DNA of 64,000 nucleotides from an uncultured Prevotellaceae bacterium (GCA_902776475.1 CACYQD010000004.1:62001-126000); one strand, 5' to 3'; positions 1 through 7,773 are shown, counted from the first letter of the stretch. The notes: generated by a model from the letters alone, not told the origin. Translations and numbers: made by a program.

Positions 1-1
1 A

Positions 2-670
2 AAGCGCAGCCAGAAGAACAAACCAATTGAGATGGTGCCCAATGGCTGTGACTTGAACATATTCAAACCTTCATTGAGAGAACCATTGAAATTAGACGGT
101 ATTTCCCCCGAGGACAAGGTTGCTATATTTACAGGCGCACATGGCATTGCTAATGGATTGGATGCAGTATTAGACATGGCCAAAGAGCTATTGAAACGCG
201 GCAGGGAGGATGTAAAGATAGCTTTTATAGGCCGAGGGAAAATGAAGCAACATTTGCAAGAGCGTGTTGAAGCAGAAAATATCAGCAATTGTTTATTCTA
301 TGACCCCATCCCAAAGATTGAACTGGCAAGGATTGTAGCTTCTGCAACTGTGGGCTTGATGGTGCTTAAAAATGTTCCGGCTTTTTATTATGGAACTTCC
401 CCAAACAAATTTTTTGATTATATTGCTTCTGGACTTCCTATCATCAATAACTATCCTGGATGGTTAGCAGGAATGATAGAAGAAAACAAATGCGGTGTAG
501 TTGTAGAACCTGATAACCCTAAGGCTTTTGCAGATGCCTTGATTGACATGATAGATCATGCACCTTTGAATGAGTATTCAAAAAATGCCAGGGCACTAGC
601 TGAGAAAGAATTCGATCGCTCACTATTAGGCAAGCGATTTGTGGAGTTCTTTGAAAAAATAGTGGGCTAA
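2..670 (+). CDS. Glycosyltransferase family 4, C-terminal part (5' end outside window)
   Basis: The reading frame is open from the left edge, so this is the C-terminal part of a longer protein. The first ATG inside the window (position 32) is internal. The visible 222 residues form the nucleotide-sugar-binding Rossmann half of a GT-B enzyme: a VPNGCD motif at the domain start, a strand-glycine motif (VAIFTGAHG), and the donor-binding region TSPNKFFDYIASGLPII, typical of the GT4 Glycos_transf_1 domain. The expected role is transfer of a sugar from an NDP-sugar in capsule or O-antigen assembly in the cytoplasm. Acceptor and sugar cannot be told. The gene is more AT-rich than the enzyme genes further right, as is common for surface-glycan loci. 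Confidence 0.85.
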   Translation, partial: KRSQKNKPIEMVPNGCDLNIFKPSLREPLKLDGISPEDKVAIFTGAHGIANGLDAVLDMAKELLKRGREDVKIAFIGRGKMKQHLQERVEAENISNCLFYDPIPKIELARIVASATVGLMVLKNVPAFYYGTSPNKFFDYIASGLPIINNYPGWLAGMIEENKCGVVVEPDNPKAFADALIDMIDHAPLNEYSKNARALAEKEFDRSLLGKRFVEFFEKIVG

Positions 671-1138
671 GGCTATACAAATTGTATAACTATACACCAA
701 ATTCGCAGATAGTTTCCATAAACCTTGATTATAGATGAGACCATTGCCAGCGTGAATAGACTGCTGCTTCAAGGAACCATGGGGCCTTTTCTAGTCTATT
801 TGGAAATGTCAGCAAGGACATCTGAAGCATAGCAGAGAATCTTTGATTCATCCCACTATATTTTGATCGGTTGGCAGACGGATCCTTTTAGAGCGCAATT
901 TGCCTTACTTCGTTATTTTTGCCTATTTTTTGTTTACTTATAAATAAATTTGCCTTTGTAGCCACTTTCCCCCCACGCCATCCCGCCAATTTTGCGAGAA
1001 GAAATGGAACGTTGAAAAAGAAACGGAGATGCACTACATTATTGTAGTCAATGTATAATATATGTTTCTCATCCTCTTTTCTGCATTCTTTTAATATAGA
1101 TATTTGGGAAGACGAGATTGCTGGCTTTTCTATTTTCC
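671..1138. other. AT-rich intergenic region with two small inverted repeats
   Basis: No open frame of note was found on either strand. A palindrome TATACAA-A-TTGTATA lies at 674-688 just after the upstream stop codon, without a T run. A second inverted repeat, ACTACA-TTAT-TGTAGT, lies at 1033-1048 upstream of the next gene. A candidate promoter element is listed separately. Confidence 0.4.
945..952 (+). promoter_or_regulatory. Candidate Bacteroidota -7 element for the GT2 gene
   Basis: TAAATTTG matches the Bacteroidota -7 consensus TAnnTTTG. A TTTG lies 23 bases upstream (918-921), slightly further than the usual 19-21. The leader to the GT2 start would be about 180 bases, so the assignment is tentative. 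Confidence 0.3.
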
Positions 1139-2026
1139 ATGAAAGAAAAAATCAGAATTCTTATTAATCGCATTTCAAGAGCATCCATAGGACCTTATTT
1201 GAAGAGTCTGTATGATTCTGCTATGGTAGGAGAATACCATCTGCTGTGTGGCTATTTGCATTTGACAGGCAAGAGGAAGCCGTCGTTGTCTGAGCAACAA
1301 TTGATGAGGGAGAATGTCACTATCATCTACAAGTCTTTCGAACGACAGAAGATGGCCAAACGGCTTTTCCGCAATATTCAGAAGTATTATCCTGGAATAA
1401 AGGTCGTTATTGCGGATGACAGCAAAGAGCCTCTCAAAATTGATGATGCTAATGCAGAAGTCGTGCAACTACCATTCAATAGCGGGCTGAGCCAAGGGAT
1501 CATCAGTGCTTTGGAAAGGGTGAAGACGCCCTACCTGATAAGATTGGATGACGATGAGCTTCTTACACCATGCTCTCAATTCGAAGAACAACTTCATTTC
1601 CTAATGGAGCATCCTGAAGTTGACATCGCTGCTGTGCTGTGTTTTGGTGCTCCATTTTGGAGAGGGGCTAAATGGGAGTCGCGTAGATACTATGCTCAAT
1701 CTATGAGAAATGCTCCATTACCGCTCAAAATTCCTCACATGACGCGCATTGACAAACGTCACGTCGTGGTGGGGAAAGTGCCCAACATTTTCATTGCAAG
1801 GACAGAGAAGATCAGAGAAGTAGGTTATGACAAAAATATCCGTATGATTGACCACAACGAGTTTTTTTACAGAGCAGCAGGTCGTTTGGTGTCTGTCTTG
1901 GATGAGAAGGCTTACATATATCATTACCATAATCAATTCGATGCCCATTACAATCAATTCCGGAATGATTACTTGGGTGATTTGAAATACATTCAAATCA
2001 AGCATAGCAGGAGGAAGAAGCAATGA
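1139..2026 (+). CDS. Glycosyltransferase family 2-like protein
   Basis: A 295-residue protein with a GT-A fold signature. Residues about 60-75 give the first strand (VTIIYKSFERQ), followed by VVIADDSKEPL and the acidic metal-binding motif IRLDDDELL near residue 140, as in GT2 enzymes. I chose the ATG at 1139 (MKEKIRILINR) over a TTG at 1118. The C-terminal part (IDHNEFFYRAAGR, YIYHYHNQFD) is unlike well-known subfamilies, so donor and acceptor are unknown. It lies in the same direction as the partial GT4 and converges with the nucleotidyltransferase gene 16 bases away. Probable role: surface polysaccharide synthesis at the inner membrane. Confidence 0.75.
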   Translation: MKEKIRILINRISRASIGPYLKSLYDSAMVGEYHLLCGYLHLTGKRKPSLSEQQLMRENVTIIYKSFERQKMAKRLFRNIQKYYPGIKVVIADDSKEPLKIDDANAEVVQLPFNSGLSQGIISALERVKTPYLIRLDDDELLTPCSQFEEQLHFLMEHPEVDIAAVLCFGAPFWRGAKWESRRYYAQSMRNAPLPLKIPHMTRIDKRHVVVGKVPNIFIARTEKIREVGYDKNIRMIDHNEFFYRAAGRLVSVLDEKAYIYHYHNQFDAHYNQFRNDYLGDLKYIQIKHSRRKKQ

Positions 2027-2042
2027 ATCTCAATTCAGATAA

Positions 2043-3104
2043 TCACTTCATCTTCCAAATCTGGTATTGGATTTTACGTAGGATTTTCCAGAAAGCGTCT
2101 CCTGGGAATATTGTCGTCAACTTGATTAGTCTGTAAGTGTCTGTGATGCCGCGCATCAAGACACCTTTGTTTCTTGATGTGTAGCGTTGGTCGTGGTAGC
2201 CGAAATTACCACCTTCTGTCATTTCATTGAGTATCAATTTGCCAATCTTTTCGTTTGGTGGGACAAGCATTTTTGATTCTTCCAAATGAAAAATGTGTTT
2301 CTCAACCCACATCACTCCTTGGGCAAATTTGTACATTCCAAGTTCCTTCAATGTTTGTTCGATGCCATCTATCTTTTTAGAATGGATGAGCATTAAATAA
2401 TAATCCACAAACTGCCTCAGTCCTATCCCTTCTACAAAGAAATGGACCATGATATGGGACAACTGCTGAATAATGTTGAATTCAGCTGTCGAAACATTTA
2501 TTTCACCTTCTGTCTCAGGAAGAGTAACCTTATGGGAGAACTGCTCTTCGGAATGATCAGAGAACCATTTCTGAACCCGCTTATTTACTGATGGCCGGGC
2601 GGAATAACTAGGATAATAGTGCACCTCTACATCAACATCCTGGAAATAAGGAAATTCAATATGGAGCATGCTATCTTGTGCGGAGGGGGTCATGGATTTA
2701 ACGAAAGAGGAGATGTCCTTGCGGGAGCCTTCCACCCAAAGGTCGATGTCGCCGGGGATGCGTGAGAAAGGGTTTGGATAGAACAGGGTGTTGCCCTGGC
2801 CCTTGACGACACAAGTGCGGAAGCCGGCATCATTGAAGAGTTTGGAGACTTCGACGGCACGACGGTTGAGGAGGCGGTTGGTGGAAATGATGGAATTCTG
2901 GAGTTTCATCATGTGAATGACGCACTTTTTCTGGAGCGTGACGTTGTTGTTGCGCAAAGCATCTATGAGGAGGCCTGACACGCTTTGTTTGTCGGCCTCC
3001 TTCATCATTTCTCCATATTCCCATGGGGTCATGCTGAAGGGTTTGAGAGGTTCCTGCCTGACGGCAGAACGGATCAGCATGAAGAAAAATTCCTGTTTGG
3101 TCAT
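2043..3104 (-). CDS. Nucleotidyltransferase family protein (PF14907-type)
   Basis: A 353-residue protein with the hallmark of the uncharacterised nucleotidyltransferase family NTP_transf_5: VVKGQGNTLFYPNPFSR followed by PGDIDLWV, supplying the two nucleotidyltransferase aspartates, then further acidic residues in VDVEVHYYP. Members sit in capsule and exopolysaccharide loci; their substrate is not established. Base composition changes inside the gene. The N-terminal third (2700-3104) is GC-rich like the rest of the window, while the C-terminal two-thirds are AT-rich, suggesting recombination within the gene. A good promoter lies upstream with a leader of about 107 bases holding two hairpins. 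Confidence 0.75.
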   Translation of the reverse strand: MTKQEFFFMLIRSAVRQEPLKPFSMTPWEYGEMMKEADKQSVSGLLIDALRNNNVTLQKKCVIHMMKLQNSIISTNRLLNRRAVEVSKLFNDAGFRTCVVKGQGNTLFYPNPFSRIPGDIDLWVEGSRKDISSFVKSMTPSAQDSMLHIEFPYFQDVDVEVHYYPSYSARPSVNKRVQKWFSDHSEEQFSHKVTLPETEGEINVSTAEFNIIQQLSHIMVHFFVEGIGLRQFVDYYLMLIHSKKIDGIEQTLKELGMYKFAQGVMWVEKHIFHLEESKMLVPPNEKIGKLILNEMTEGGNFGYHDQRYTSRNKGVLMRGITDTYRLIKLTTIFPGDAFWKILRKIQYQIWKMK

Positions 3105-3137
3105 GATCTGAGGATGTGTCTCTTATCTGGTTTGACA

Positions 3138-3179
3138 GGGGCGTTTATGCGGCCCCGCCTCCTCGGCTTGGGAAGCCGA
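3138..3179 (-). promoter_or_regulatory. Two hairpins in the leader of the nucleotidyltransferase gene
   Basis: GGGGC (3138-3142) pairs with GCCCC (3152-3156), and TCGGCTT (3163-3169) pairs perfectly with AAGCCGA (3173-3179). Both lie between the predicted transcription start near 3212 and the start codon at 3104. They could be an attenuator or an mRNA-stabilising structure. No known riboswitch is recognised. Confidence 0.35.
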
Positions 3180-3218
3180 TGCACTATGGTTGTACTAATT
3201 CCATTTCTTTTCAATTTG

Positions 3219-3250
3219 CAAAATTAGGGTAAATAAATGGGATATACAAA
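3219..3250 (-). promoter_or_regulatory. Bacteroidota promoter (-33 and -7) for the nucleotidyltransferase gene
   Basis: On the minus strand, TTTG (3250-3247) is followed after 20 bases by TAATTTTG (3226-3219). This matches TTTG-N19-21-TAnnTTTG in both elements and spacing. The start would be near 3212. Confidence 0.65.
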
Positions 3251-3270
3251 TTGAAGGGCATAAAAATGGC

Positions 3271-4419
3271 TTATGGGTGATGAGGAGTGCTGCCAAGCAG
3301 GGATTGGTGAATGTCCATCGAGGTGGCCACTTGCAGGCGCGAGGCGCTTTGGCATTGGGCGAGATAGGAGCAGAGCGCATCGAAACGGGATTGCTCCATT
3401 TCGTAAAGGTCGTGGCGATGGTCATCGGGGACGATGCTGTGCATCATGAAGATGCAGGCGGTGCGGGTTTGGATGGCCTTTTCAATGAGGGCCTGCATGT
3501 CGAAGAGGGGTTTGTTGGCGACGATGGGAATGCTGTAGAGGCGGTGGAGGGTGGATGGGTGATCGGAGGGGAACTCGGATGGGCAATCGGGGCTGAGGGA
3601 TGGATGATTGATAGGCTCTCCTAATGGGCGAGATGGGCGATGTGGGCGAGATGGGCGATGTGGGCGAGATGGGCGATGTGGGCGAGATGGGAGGAATGGA
3701 CGAGGGGATGAGGCGGCGGATGGACCGTCGGACAGGGCCTCGGATAGGCGGGATGGGCGATGTGGGCAGGATGGACTGGATGGACTGGATGAGGCTGTGG
3801 ATGGATCGTCGAAACGGAGGGATGAGGCGGCGGAGGGACCGTCGGAACGGCGGGGTGAAGCGGCGGATGGGTCTTCGAGGTGGTAGTCACTCATTAGGGA
3901 GTCGCTTAGGGCGAAGCGAAAGAGGGCGGGGCTCGGGATGAGGCGGTTGATTTTCCGGGCTGAGATTTTCAACCAGGGGAAGGATGGACGGCGGATGGAA
4001 TGACGGATATATTGGACGGGGATTTTGAGGTCTTTTGCTTTCGCAAGGAGAATATCCTCATCTGTAGTGAAAACGGTGTTGCCAGTCAGGGCGATACCGT
4101 TGCTGTTTTTATAGAGGTGGTCTGTCTGGAGGATTTCACAGAGGGTATGAACACCATGGAGGAGGTTGTCAGGGGCATTGTGGTGCCAATAGCCGTGGGA
4201 GGCGATTTCCATCTGGGGGTCGGCATGGAGTTGGCGGAGCATGTCGAGGGTCATGGGAGCGACTTCGGTGAAGGGCCATTCGGAAGGACGGCCTTCAATG
4301 TAAGATGCTGTGATATTGAATGTGGCTGGCAGCCCATACTTCTTGAGGATGGGGTATGCGATGGTGAATTGGTCGATTCTACCATCGTCGAAGCTGAAAC
4401 CGAAAAGTGCTTTTTCCAT
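3271..4419 (-). CDS. Polysaccharide deacetylase (NodB fold) with expanded low-complexity insert
   Basis: A 382-residue protein. The N-terminus carries NodB motif 1 (FSFDDGR, metal-binding Asp) and residues near 95-105 carry motif 2 (ASHGYWHHN, His metal ligands). The C-terminal half continues with FMMHSIVPDD and a helix. Expected activity is removal of N- or O-acetyl groups from a surface glycan. Between the two halves, residues about 174-290 are a Pro/Ser/Arg/His/Ala-rich stretch encoded by a tandem repeat (hexapeptide RPSRPH four times, plus repeats around DGPSAAS). Homologues do not need such an insert, so it probably arose by in-frame repeat expansion. No signal peptide is seen, so the enzyme is likely cytoplasmic. 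Confidence 0.75.
   Translation of the reverse strand: MEKALFGFSFDDGRIDQFTIAYPILKKYGLPATFNITASYIEGRPSEWPFTEVAPMTLDMLRQLHADPQMEIASHGYWHHNAPDNLLHGVHTLCEILQTDHLYKNSNGIALTGNTVFTTDEDILLAKAKDLKIPVQYIRHSIRRPSFPWLKISARKINRLIPSPALFRFALSDSLMSDYHLEDPSAASPRRSDGPSAASSLRFDDPSTASSSPSSPSCPHRPSRLSEALSDGPSAASSPRPFLPSRPHRPSRPHRPSRPHRPSRPLGEPINHPSLSPDCPSEFPSDHPSTLHRLYSIPIVANKPLFDMQALIEKAIQTRTACIFMMHSIVPDDHRHDLYEMEQSRFDALCSYLAQCQSASRLQVATSMDIHQSLLGSTPHHP
3623..3880. repeat. Minisatellite inside the deacetylase coding sequence
   Basis: About four near-perfect 18-bp units built from GATGGGCGATGTGGGCGA run from 3623 to about 3695. Degenerate units (GGATGGACTGGATG, GGATGAGGCGGCGGA) follow to about 3880. The unit length is a multiple of three, so the deacetylase frame stays open. 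The same TGGGCGARATGGGCG motif recurs in non-coding DNA at 4537-4583 and 51134-51359. Confidence 0.8.
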
Positions 4420-4494
4420 GTTTTTTTGTGGGGGGATTGGGGTCGCATCTGGCTCCGTGGGGAGAGGGATGTTTTTTATGAGAGTGGGATTGGG

Positions 4495-4524
4495 CCCTCA
4501 CCTGGCCTCTCCCAAAGGGAGAGG
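4495..4524. repeat. Dispersed 30-bp palindromic repeat, copy 1
   Basis: The element starts CCCTCACCTGGCC and contains the hairpin CCTCTCCC-AAA-GGGAGAGG. An identical 30-bp copy is at 7744-7773 and a near copy at 24878-24907. It resembles the REP-like intergenic palindromes common in many bacteria. A T run follows on the + strand, so it could also act as a terminator. Confidence 0.65.
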
Positions 4525-4536
4525 TTTTTTTATGGG

Positions 4537-4583
4537 GTGGATGGGCGAAATGGGCCGGATGGGCTGGATGGGCGAAATAGGAG
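4537..4583. repeat. Short G-rich tandem repeat
   Basis: Four imperfect units of GGATGGGCGAAATGGGC type lie upstream of the deacetylase gene. They are related to the minisatellite inside that gene. Confidence 0.6.
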
Positions 4584-4621
4584 ACTCTAACCTCTTATAG
4601 GGAGAGGGGATGCTTTTCTTG

Positions 4622-4648
4622 GGAGACGCCACACTGTGACGTCTCTAC
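4622..4648. repeat. Dispersed palindromic repeat GAGACG..CGTCTC, copy 1
   Basis: The inverted repeat GAGACGCCACA / TGTGACGTCTC (10 of 11 bases pair) spans 4623-4645 and overlaps the stop codon of the GT2 gene. A second copy of the same element is at 46371-46396. Confidence 0.6.
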
Positions 4649-5607
4649 GGGAGAGGGATGCGGATGGTTTTGTCACGGAGGTGCATGAGCCAACCCAGGG
4701 GCTTTGTCCAGGTCCAATACCATTTTATGGTGGGGAGGTGGACGGGGTTTCCTTGGTCAATGCCCTTAACGGGTGATTCTTTGGTACGGCAGAAGGCGAA
4801 GCGATGGTAGTTGATGGCCGCCTTGATGCGCTGGTGCCATGGAATGGGGTATCGGGTGAGTTCGGCGTAGGTCAACATCGAAGCGATTGGGCTTTCCATC
4901 CTGATCTGGACGATTTTTTTGGTCAGTCCATCGTCGAGGTATTCACAACGGCAGATGGCCGTATCGAAATAATGCAGGAAGTATTTGGTCGAGATTCGGT
5001 TTTCGACGAGAGCCTCTGGGCAGAAGGTCTCTCCTTCGATTTCGGGAAAAGGGAATTCCTTTTTTACGACTGTGCGATGAATCTCGCATTTATCACTGAA
5101 ATGGCCCCTGACATAACTCAGTTCGAGATATGAAATGTCTTCTTCGGCTGTGATACTATCGGGACGGATGACGGAGCCGTTGTGGAGGGCCTTCATGGCA
5201 CCGAGACCGCCGCAGCGTTTGTTGTCAGCTATGGGGAGATAATGATCAACGACTTGTTGGATGGCATCGTCGGTGAGGTAATCATCGCTGTCGAGGATGA
5301 GGAATAGTTCACCCTGGGCGAGATTGACGCCTCTGTTGATAGCACGGTGTTTTCCGCCATTGGGTTGGCGCTGGTATGTGATGCGGAAAGTGTGATTCTT
5401 GGCTATGCCTGAGATGGTTTTATCTTTCTCTGTGATTTCTGTCATAAAGCTCTGGACGATGTCGGTTGTGTCGTCAGTGCTACCATCGTCCACTATGATC
5501 CACTCAAATGCATCCGATGTCTGACGGCAAAGGCTTTCGTAACATCGCGGGAGCAAGTGAGCACGGTTGTAGGTCGGAGTGAAGACGGTGATAAGGGGAT
5601 TGGACAT
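4645..5607 (-). CDS. Glycosyltransferase family 2
   Basis: A 320-residue GT2 enzyme. The N-terminal strand ITVFTPTYNRAHLLPRCYESL and WIIVDDGSTDDT are textbook nucleotide-binding motifs. GGKHRAINRGVNLAQGELFLILDSDDYL supplies the DxD-type metal site near residue 105. No membrane segments or signal are seen, so it is a cytoplasmic enzyme transferring a sugar from an NDP-sugar, probably for a surface polysaccharide. It starts only two bases after the stop of the 147-residue protein gene and is surely co-transcribed with it. The stop codon overlaps a palindromic repeat. Confidence 0.88.
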   Translation of the reverse strand: MSNPLITVFTPTYNRAHLLPRCYESLCRQTSDAFEWIIVDDGSTDDTTDIVQSFMTEITEKDKTISGIAKNHTFRITYQRQPNGGKHRAINRGVNLAQGELFLILDSDDYLTDDAIQQVVDHYLPIADNKRCGGLGAMKALHNGSVIRPDSITAEEDISYLELSYVRGHFSDKCEIHRTVVKKEFPFPEIEGETFCPEALVENRISTKYFLHYFDTAICRCEYLDDGLTKKIVQIRMESPIASMLTYAELTRYPIPWHQRIKAAINYHRFAFCRTKESPVKGIDQGNPVHLPTIKWYWTWTKPLGWLMHLRDKTIRIPLP

Positions 5608-5609
5608 TG

Positions 5610-6053
5610 TCAGGATTGATTTCTATTCGGTGAGTAGGAGATATTCTTCAGGTAGTGGGTTACACCATTATATTCGAATTTGGAGGGATATACTTGAGTA
5701 AATAATTTGATTCCACCTTGATTTAGATCATAAGGAGTCTCATCTTCAGGTACGAATTCTCCATTGTAAATATAATAGAGGTAGTCTGTTAGTTGGTGAG
5801 GCTCAGGATAAAATTCACTATTAAAAAAACCGCTTGATGGCAATCTATGACTCCCATGATTCTCTACAATATGCTCATTAACCTTCCTCCTGTAACTATT
5901 ATCATATTTTCCATAAGTACCGTTTTCTAAATTATCGGCATACAGATTGGAATAGCAATCTCCCTGTTCCACATACCAACAATCTGCTACATATGCATTG
6001 GGGGCGAACTGCTCGATTGCCATATAAGGTTTTCGATATTGATTTTTCTTCAT
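5610..6053 (-). CDS. Small uncharacterised protein with MKK-x-x-Y-x-KP N-terminus
   Basis: A 147-residue protein with no signal peptide, membrane segment or lipobox. The start resembles a recurrent Bacteroidales small-protein pattern: MKKNQYRKPYMAIEQFAPN, followed by YVADC. The rest is Tyr/Asn-rich with two more cysteines near the N-terminus. The mini-protein at 28436-28612 has a comparable start (MKKYIKP). The gene is AT-rich compared with its neighbours. It ends two bases before the start of a GT2 gene, so a role tied to that transferase is plausible, but no function can be assigned. Confidence 0.65.
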   Translation of the reverse strand: MKKNQYRKPYMAIEQFAPNAYVADCWYVEQGDCYSNLYADNLENGTYGKYDNSYRRKVNEHIVENHGSHRLPSSGFFNSEFYPEPHQLTDYLYYIYNGEFVPEDETPYDLNQGGIKLFTQVYPSKFEYNGVTHYLKNISYSPNRNQS

Positions 6054-6102
6054 GATCTGGCTCTTTTGATACTATTAGATGAATAAAATGGTAAATGTCA
6101 TG

Positions 6103-6110
6103 CAAAAGTA
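6103..6110 (-). promoter_or_regulatory. Candidate -7 element for the small protein-GT2 operon
   Basis: TACTTTTG on the minus strand matches TAnnTTTG and would start transcription near 6096, about 43 bases before the ATG at 6053. No clear TTTG -33 box is present. Confidence 0.45.
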
Positions 6111-6188
6111 AACAAAAATTCGCTTTAAATGCACATATACACTCATTTTTTGGAGTAATTGACAATTATCCTAAAAAATTAGAACAAA

Positions 6189-7115
6189 TCACATCTGCAC
6201 CTCATTGACGAAATAGACGGGGCGGCCTTTGGTTTCGTTGAAGATGCGGCCGATGTATTCACCGATGATGCCGATGCAGATGAGTTGCACGCCACCAAGG
6301 AAAAGGATGGCGACCATCAACGTGGGGAATCCTTGAACGGGGTCACCCCAGACGATGGTTTTGACAAGGATATAGCACATGTATAAGAAGGCCAGAAGAG
6401 AGACGGACAGGCCGAGCAGTGTGGCGATGCGCAGCGGCGCCGTGGTGAATGAGGTGATGCCATCGATGGCGAGGTTGAACAGACTATGCATGTTCCAGGA
6501 TGATTGGCCGGCGATGCGGTCGCCTTGTTCAAAGAGGATTTCCTTTTTGCGGAAACCGATCCAACAGTACATACCCTTTGTATATCGCTCTGCCTCACGG
6601 AGTTGACGAAGGGCATCAATGCATTTCCGGTCGAGCAGTCGGAAATCGCCTACGTTGGGGAGCACCTCCACACGGGTGGATTTCTGCAAAAGACTGTAAT
6701 AGGTCAAGGAAAGCCGTTTGCGCAGCCAGCTTTCCTTGCCGCGCGTTTTCCGGCGGGCATAGACATCCTCATAACCCTCCTCCCAATAATGGAGCATTTC
6801 TGGAATAATTGAAGGTGGGTGCTGCAGATCGGCATCCATGATGACCATGCAGTCACCACGGGCATGGTCAAAGCCGGCAAGCATGGCTGCCTCCTTTCCG
6901 AAATTTCTTGACAAATCAACATAACAGAATCGCGGGTCTTTCTGACGAATTTCCTGAATGAGTTGCAGTGTTGCGTCACGGCTGCCGTCATTCACGAACA
7001 AAACTTCCCAGTCATAGTTTGCGTTGTTGCCCATCAGTTGGGCAAGGGCCTCAAAGAGTCGTGGAAGAGAAGCCTCTTCGTTGTAGCAAGGGATGAGAAT
7101 GGTGACTTTTTTCAT
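6189..7115 (-). CDS. GtrB/DPM1-like GT2 glycosyltransferase with membrane anchor
   Basis: A 308-residue polyprenyl-phosphate glycosyltransferase. The start at 7115 (MKKVTILIPCYNEEASL) is chosen because it begins the GT2 fold and overlaps the upstream stop in an ATGA. VLFVNDGSRDATL and MIMDADLQHPP (DxD motif) are the GtrB/DPM1 signature, as is SRNFGKEAAMLAGFDHA. Two hydrophobic segments near residues 225-295 (LGLSVSLLAFLYMCYILV and ILFLGGVQLICIGIIGEYI) anchor it in the inner membrane. Expected reaction: transfer of a sugar from UDP-sugar to undecaprenyl phosphate. The product would be flipped by the GtrA-like protein encoded just upstream. Confidence 0.9.
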   Translation of the reverse strand: MKKVTILIPCYNEEASLPRLFEALAQLMGNNANYDWEVLFVNDGSRDATLQLIQEIRQKDPRFCYVDLSRNFGKEAAMLAGFDHARGDCMVIMDADLQHPPSIIPEMLHYWEEGYEDVYARRKTRGKESWLRKRLSLTYYSLLQKSTRVEVLPNVGDFRLLDRKCIDALRQLREAERYTKGMYCWIGFRKKEILFEQGDRIAGQSSWNMHSLFNLAIDGITSFTTAPLRIATLLGLSVSLLAFLYMCYILVKTIVWGDPVQGFPTLMVAILFLGGVQLICIGIIGEYIGRIFNETKGRPVYFVNEVQM

Positions 7116-7492
7116 TTCGAGCGGTGTTTGAAGACAAATCTCACGAGGAGGAAATTCACGGGGATGGCAATCATATAAACCGGGATAGGCGCAAGGGACT
7201 GCTTGACACCGAGATAGACAAAGACATTGAGCAAAGCCATCTGCAAGAGATAGTTGGTCAGGTGAGCCAGCCCGAAACCGATGCCCTTGACCACCGTGGC
7301 TTTCGACCTGAATGTGAAATAGGAGGTGAGGAAGAAATTGCACACGAAACTAATCACATAGCCGATGGTAAAGGCTAAGTTCATGTCTATCCAATGCTGC
7401 AGCACCCAATAAATCAGGTAATGAAACAGTGTGGCGAAGGCGCCCACTATTCCAAACCGTATCACTTCTCCAAGGCTTTTCTTCTTATCCAT
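7112..7492 (-). CDS. GtrA-family membrane protein (putative lipid-sugar flippase)
   Basis: A 126-residue protein with four predicted membrane helices: VIRFGIVGAFATLFHYLIYWVL, AFTIGYVISFVCNFFLTSYF, GFGLAHLTNYLLQMALLNVFVYL and PVYMIAIPVNFLLVRFVF. The length and the RF-x-xVG / N-F-x-x-x-x-x-T-F pattern fit the GtrA family. In O-antigen glucosylation and arabinogalactan systems this family is thought to flip polyprenyl-phosphate sugars. It shares an ATGA overlap with the gtrB-like gene, so the two are translationally coupled. Confidence 0.88.
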   Translation of the reverse strand: MDKKKSLGEVIRFGIVGAFATLFHYLIYWVLQHWIDMNLAFTIGYVISFVCNFFLTSYFTFRSKATVVKGIGFGLAHLTNYLLQMALLNVFVYLGVKQSLAPIPVYMIAIPVNFLLVRFVFKHRSK

Positions 7493-7541
7493 AAAGACGT
7501 TTTTGCAGGTGGCACATGACTCTGGGTGAGGATGTGATATG

Positions 7542-7549
7542 CAAAAGTA
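7542..7549 (-). promoter_or_regulatory. Candidate -7 element for the GtrA/GtrB pair
   Basis: TACTTTTG on the minus strand, about 50 bases upstream of the GtrA start, matches TAnnTTTG. No -33 TTTG is seen. Confidence 0.45.
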
Positions 7550-7642
7550 AAAAATAGTTTTGTCTTTTCTGATTTTTTTGCGGAGTTTTTTTGAGAGGAG
7601 GGAGACTCGGGTGGCCTCGCCTAGGGGAGAGGTGGTGGCTGT

Positions 7643-7702
7643 AAGGTCTTTAAGGTCCTTAAGGTAGACTAAGGTCCTTAAGGTAGGCTAAGGTCTTTAA
7701 GG
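7643..7702. repeat. Short AAGGTCCTT tandem repeat
   Basis: Five to six imperfect units built on AAGGTCYTTAAGGT with spacer TAGRCT lie in the gap between the GtrA gene and the PL11 gene. The motif AAGGaCCTT is itself close to palindromic. Confidence 0.6.
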
Positions 7703-7743
7703 ACGAGGGAGGGATGGGAGCTTAAACTGGTTTTTTCGAGGTG

Positions 7744-7773
7744 CCCTCACCTGGCCTCTCCCAAAGGGAGAGG
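7744..7773. repeat. Dispersed 30-bp palindromic repeat, copy 2
   Basis: This copy is identical over 30 bp to 4495-4524, with the hairpin CCTCTCCC-AAA-GGGAGAGG. Confidence 0.65.

Noticed and set aside
7116..7343. Longer start for the GtrB-like gene
   Set aside because: The extra 76 residues are antisense-like translation of the GtrA gene; the GT2 fold begins at 7115 with an ATGA overlap.
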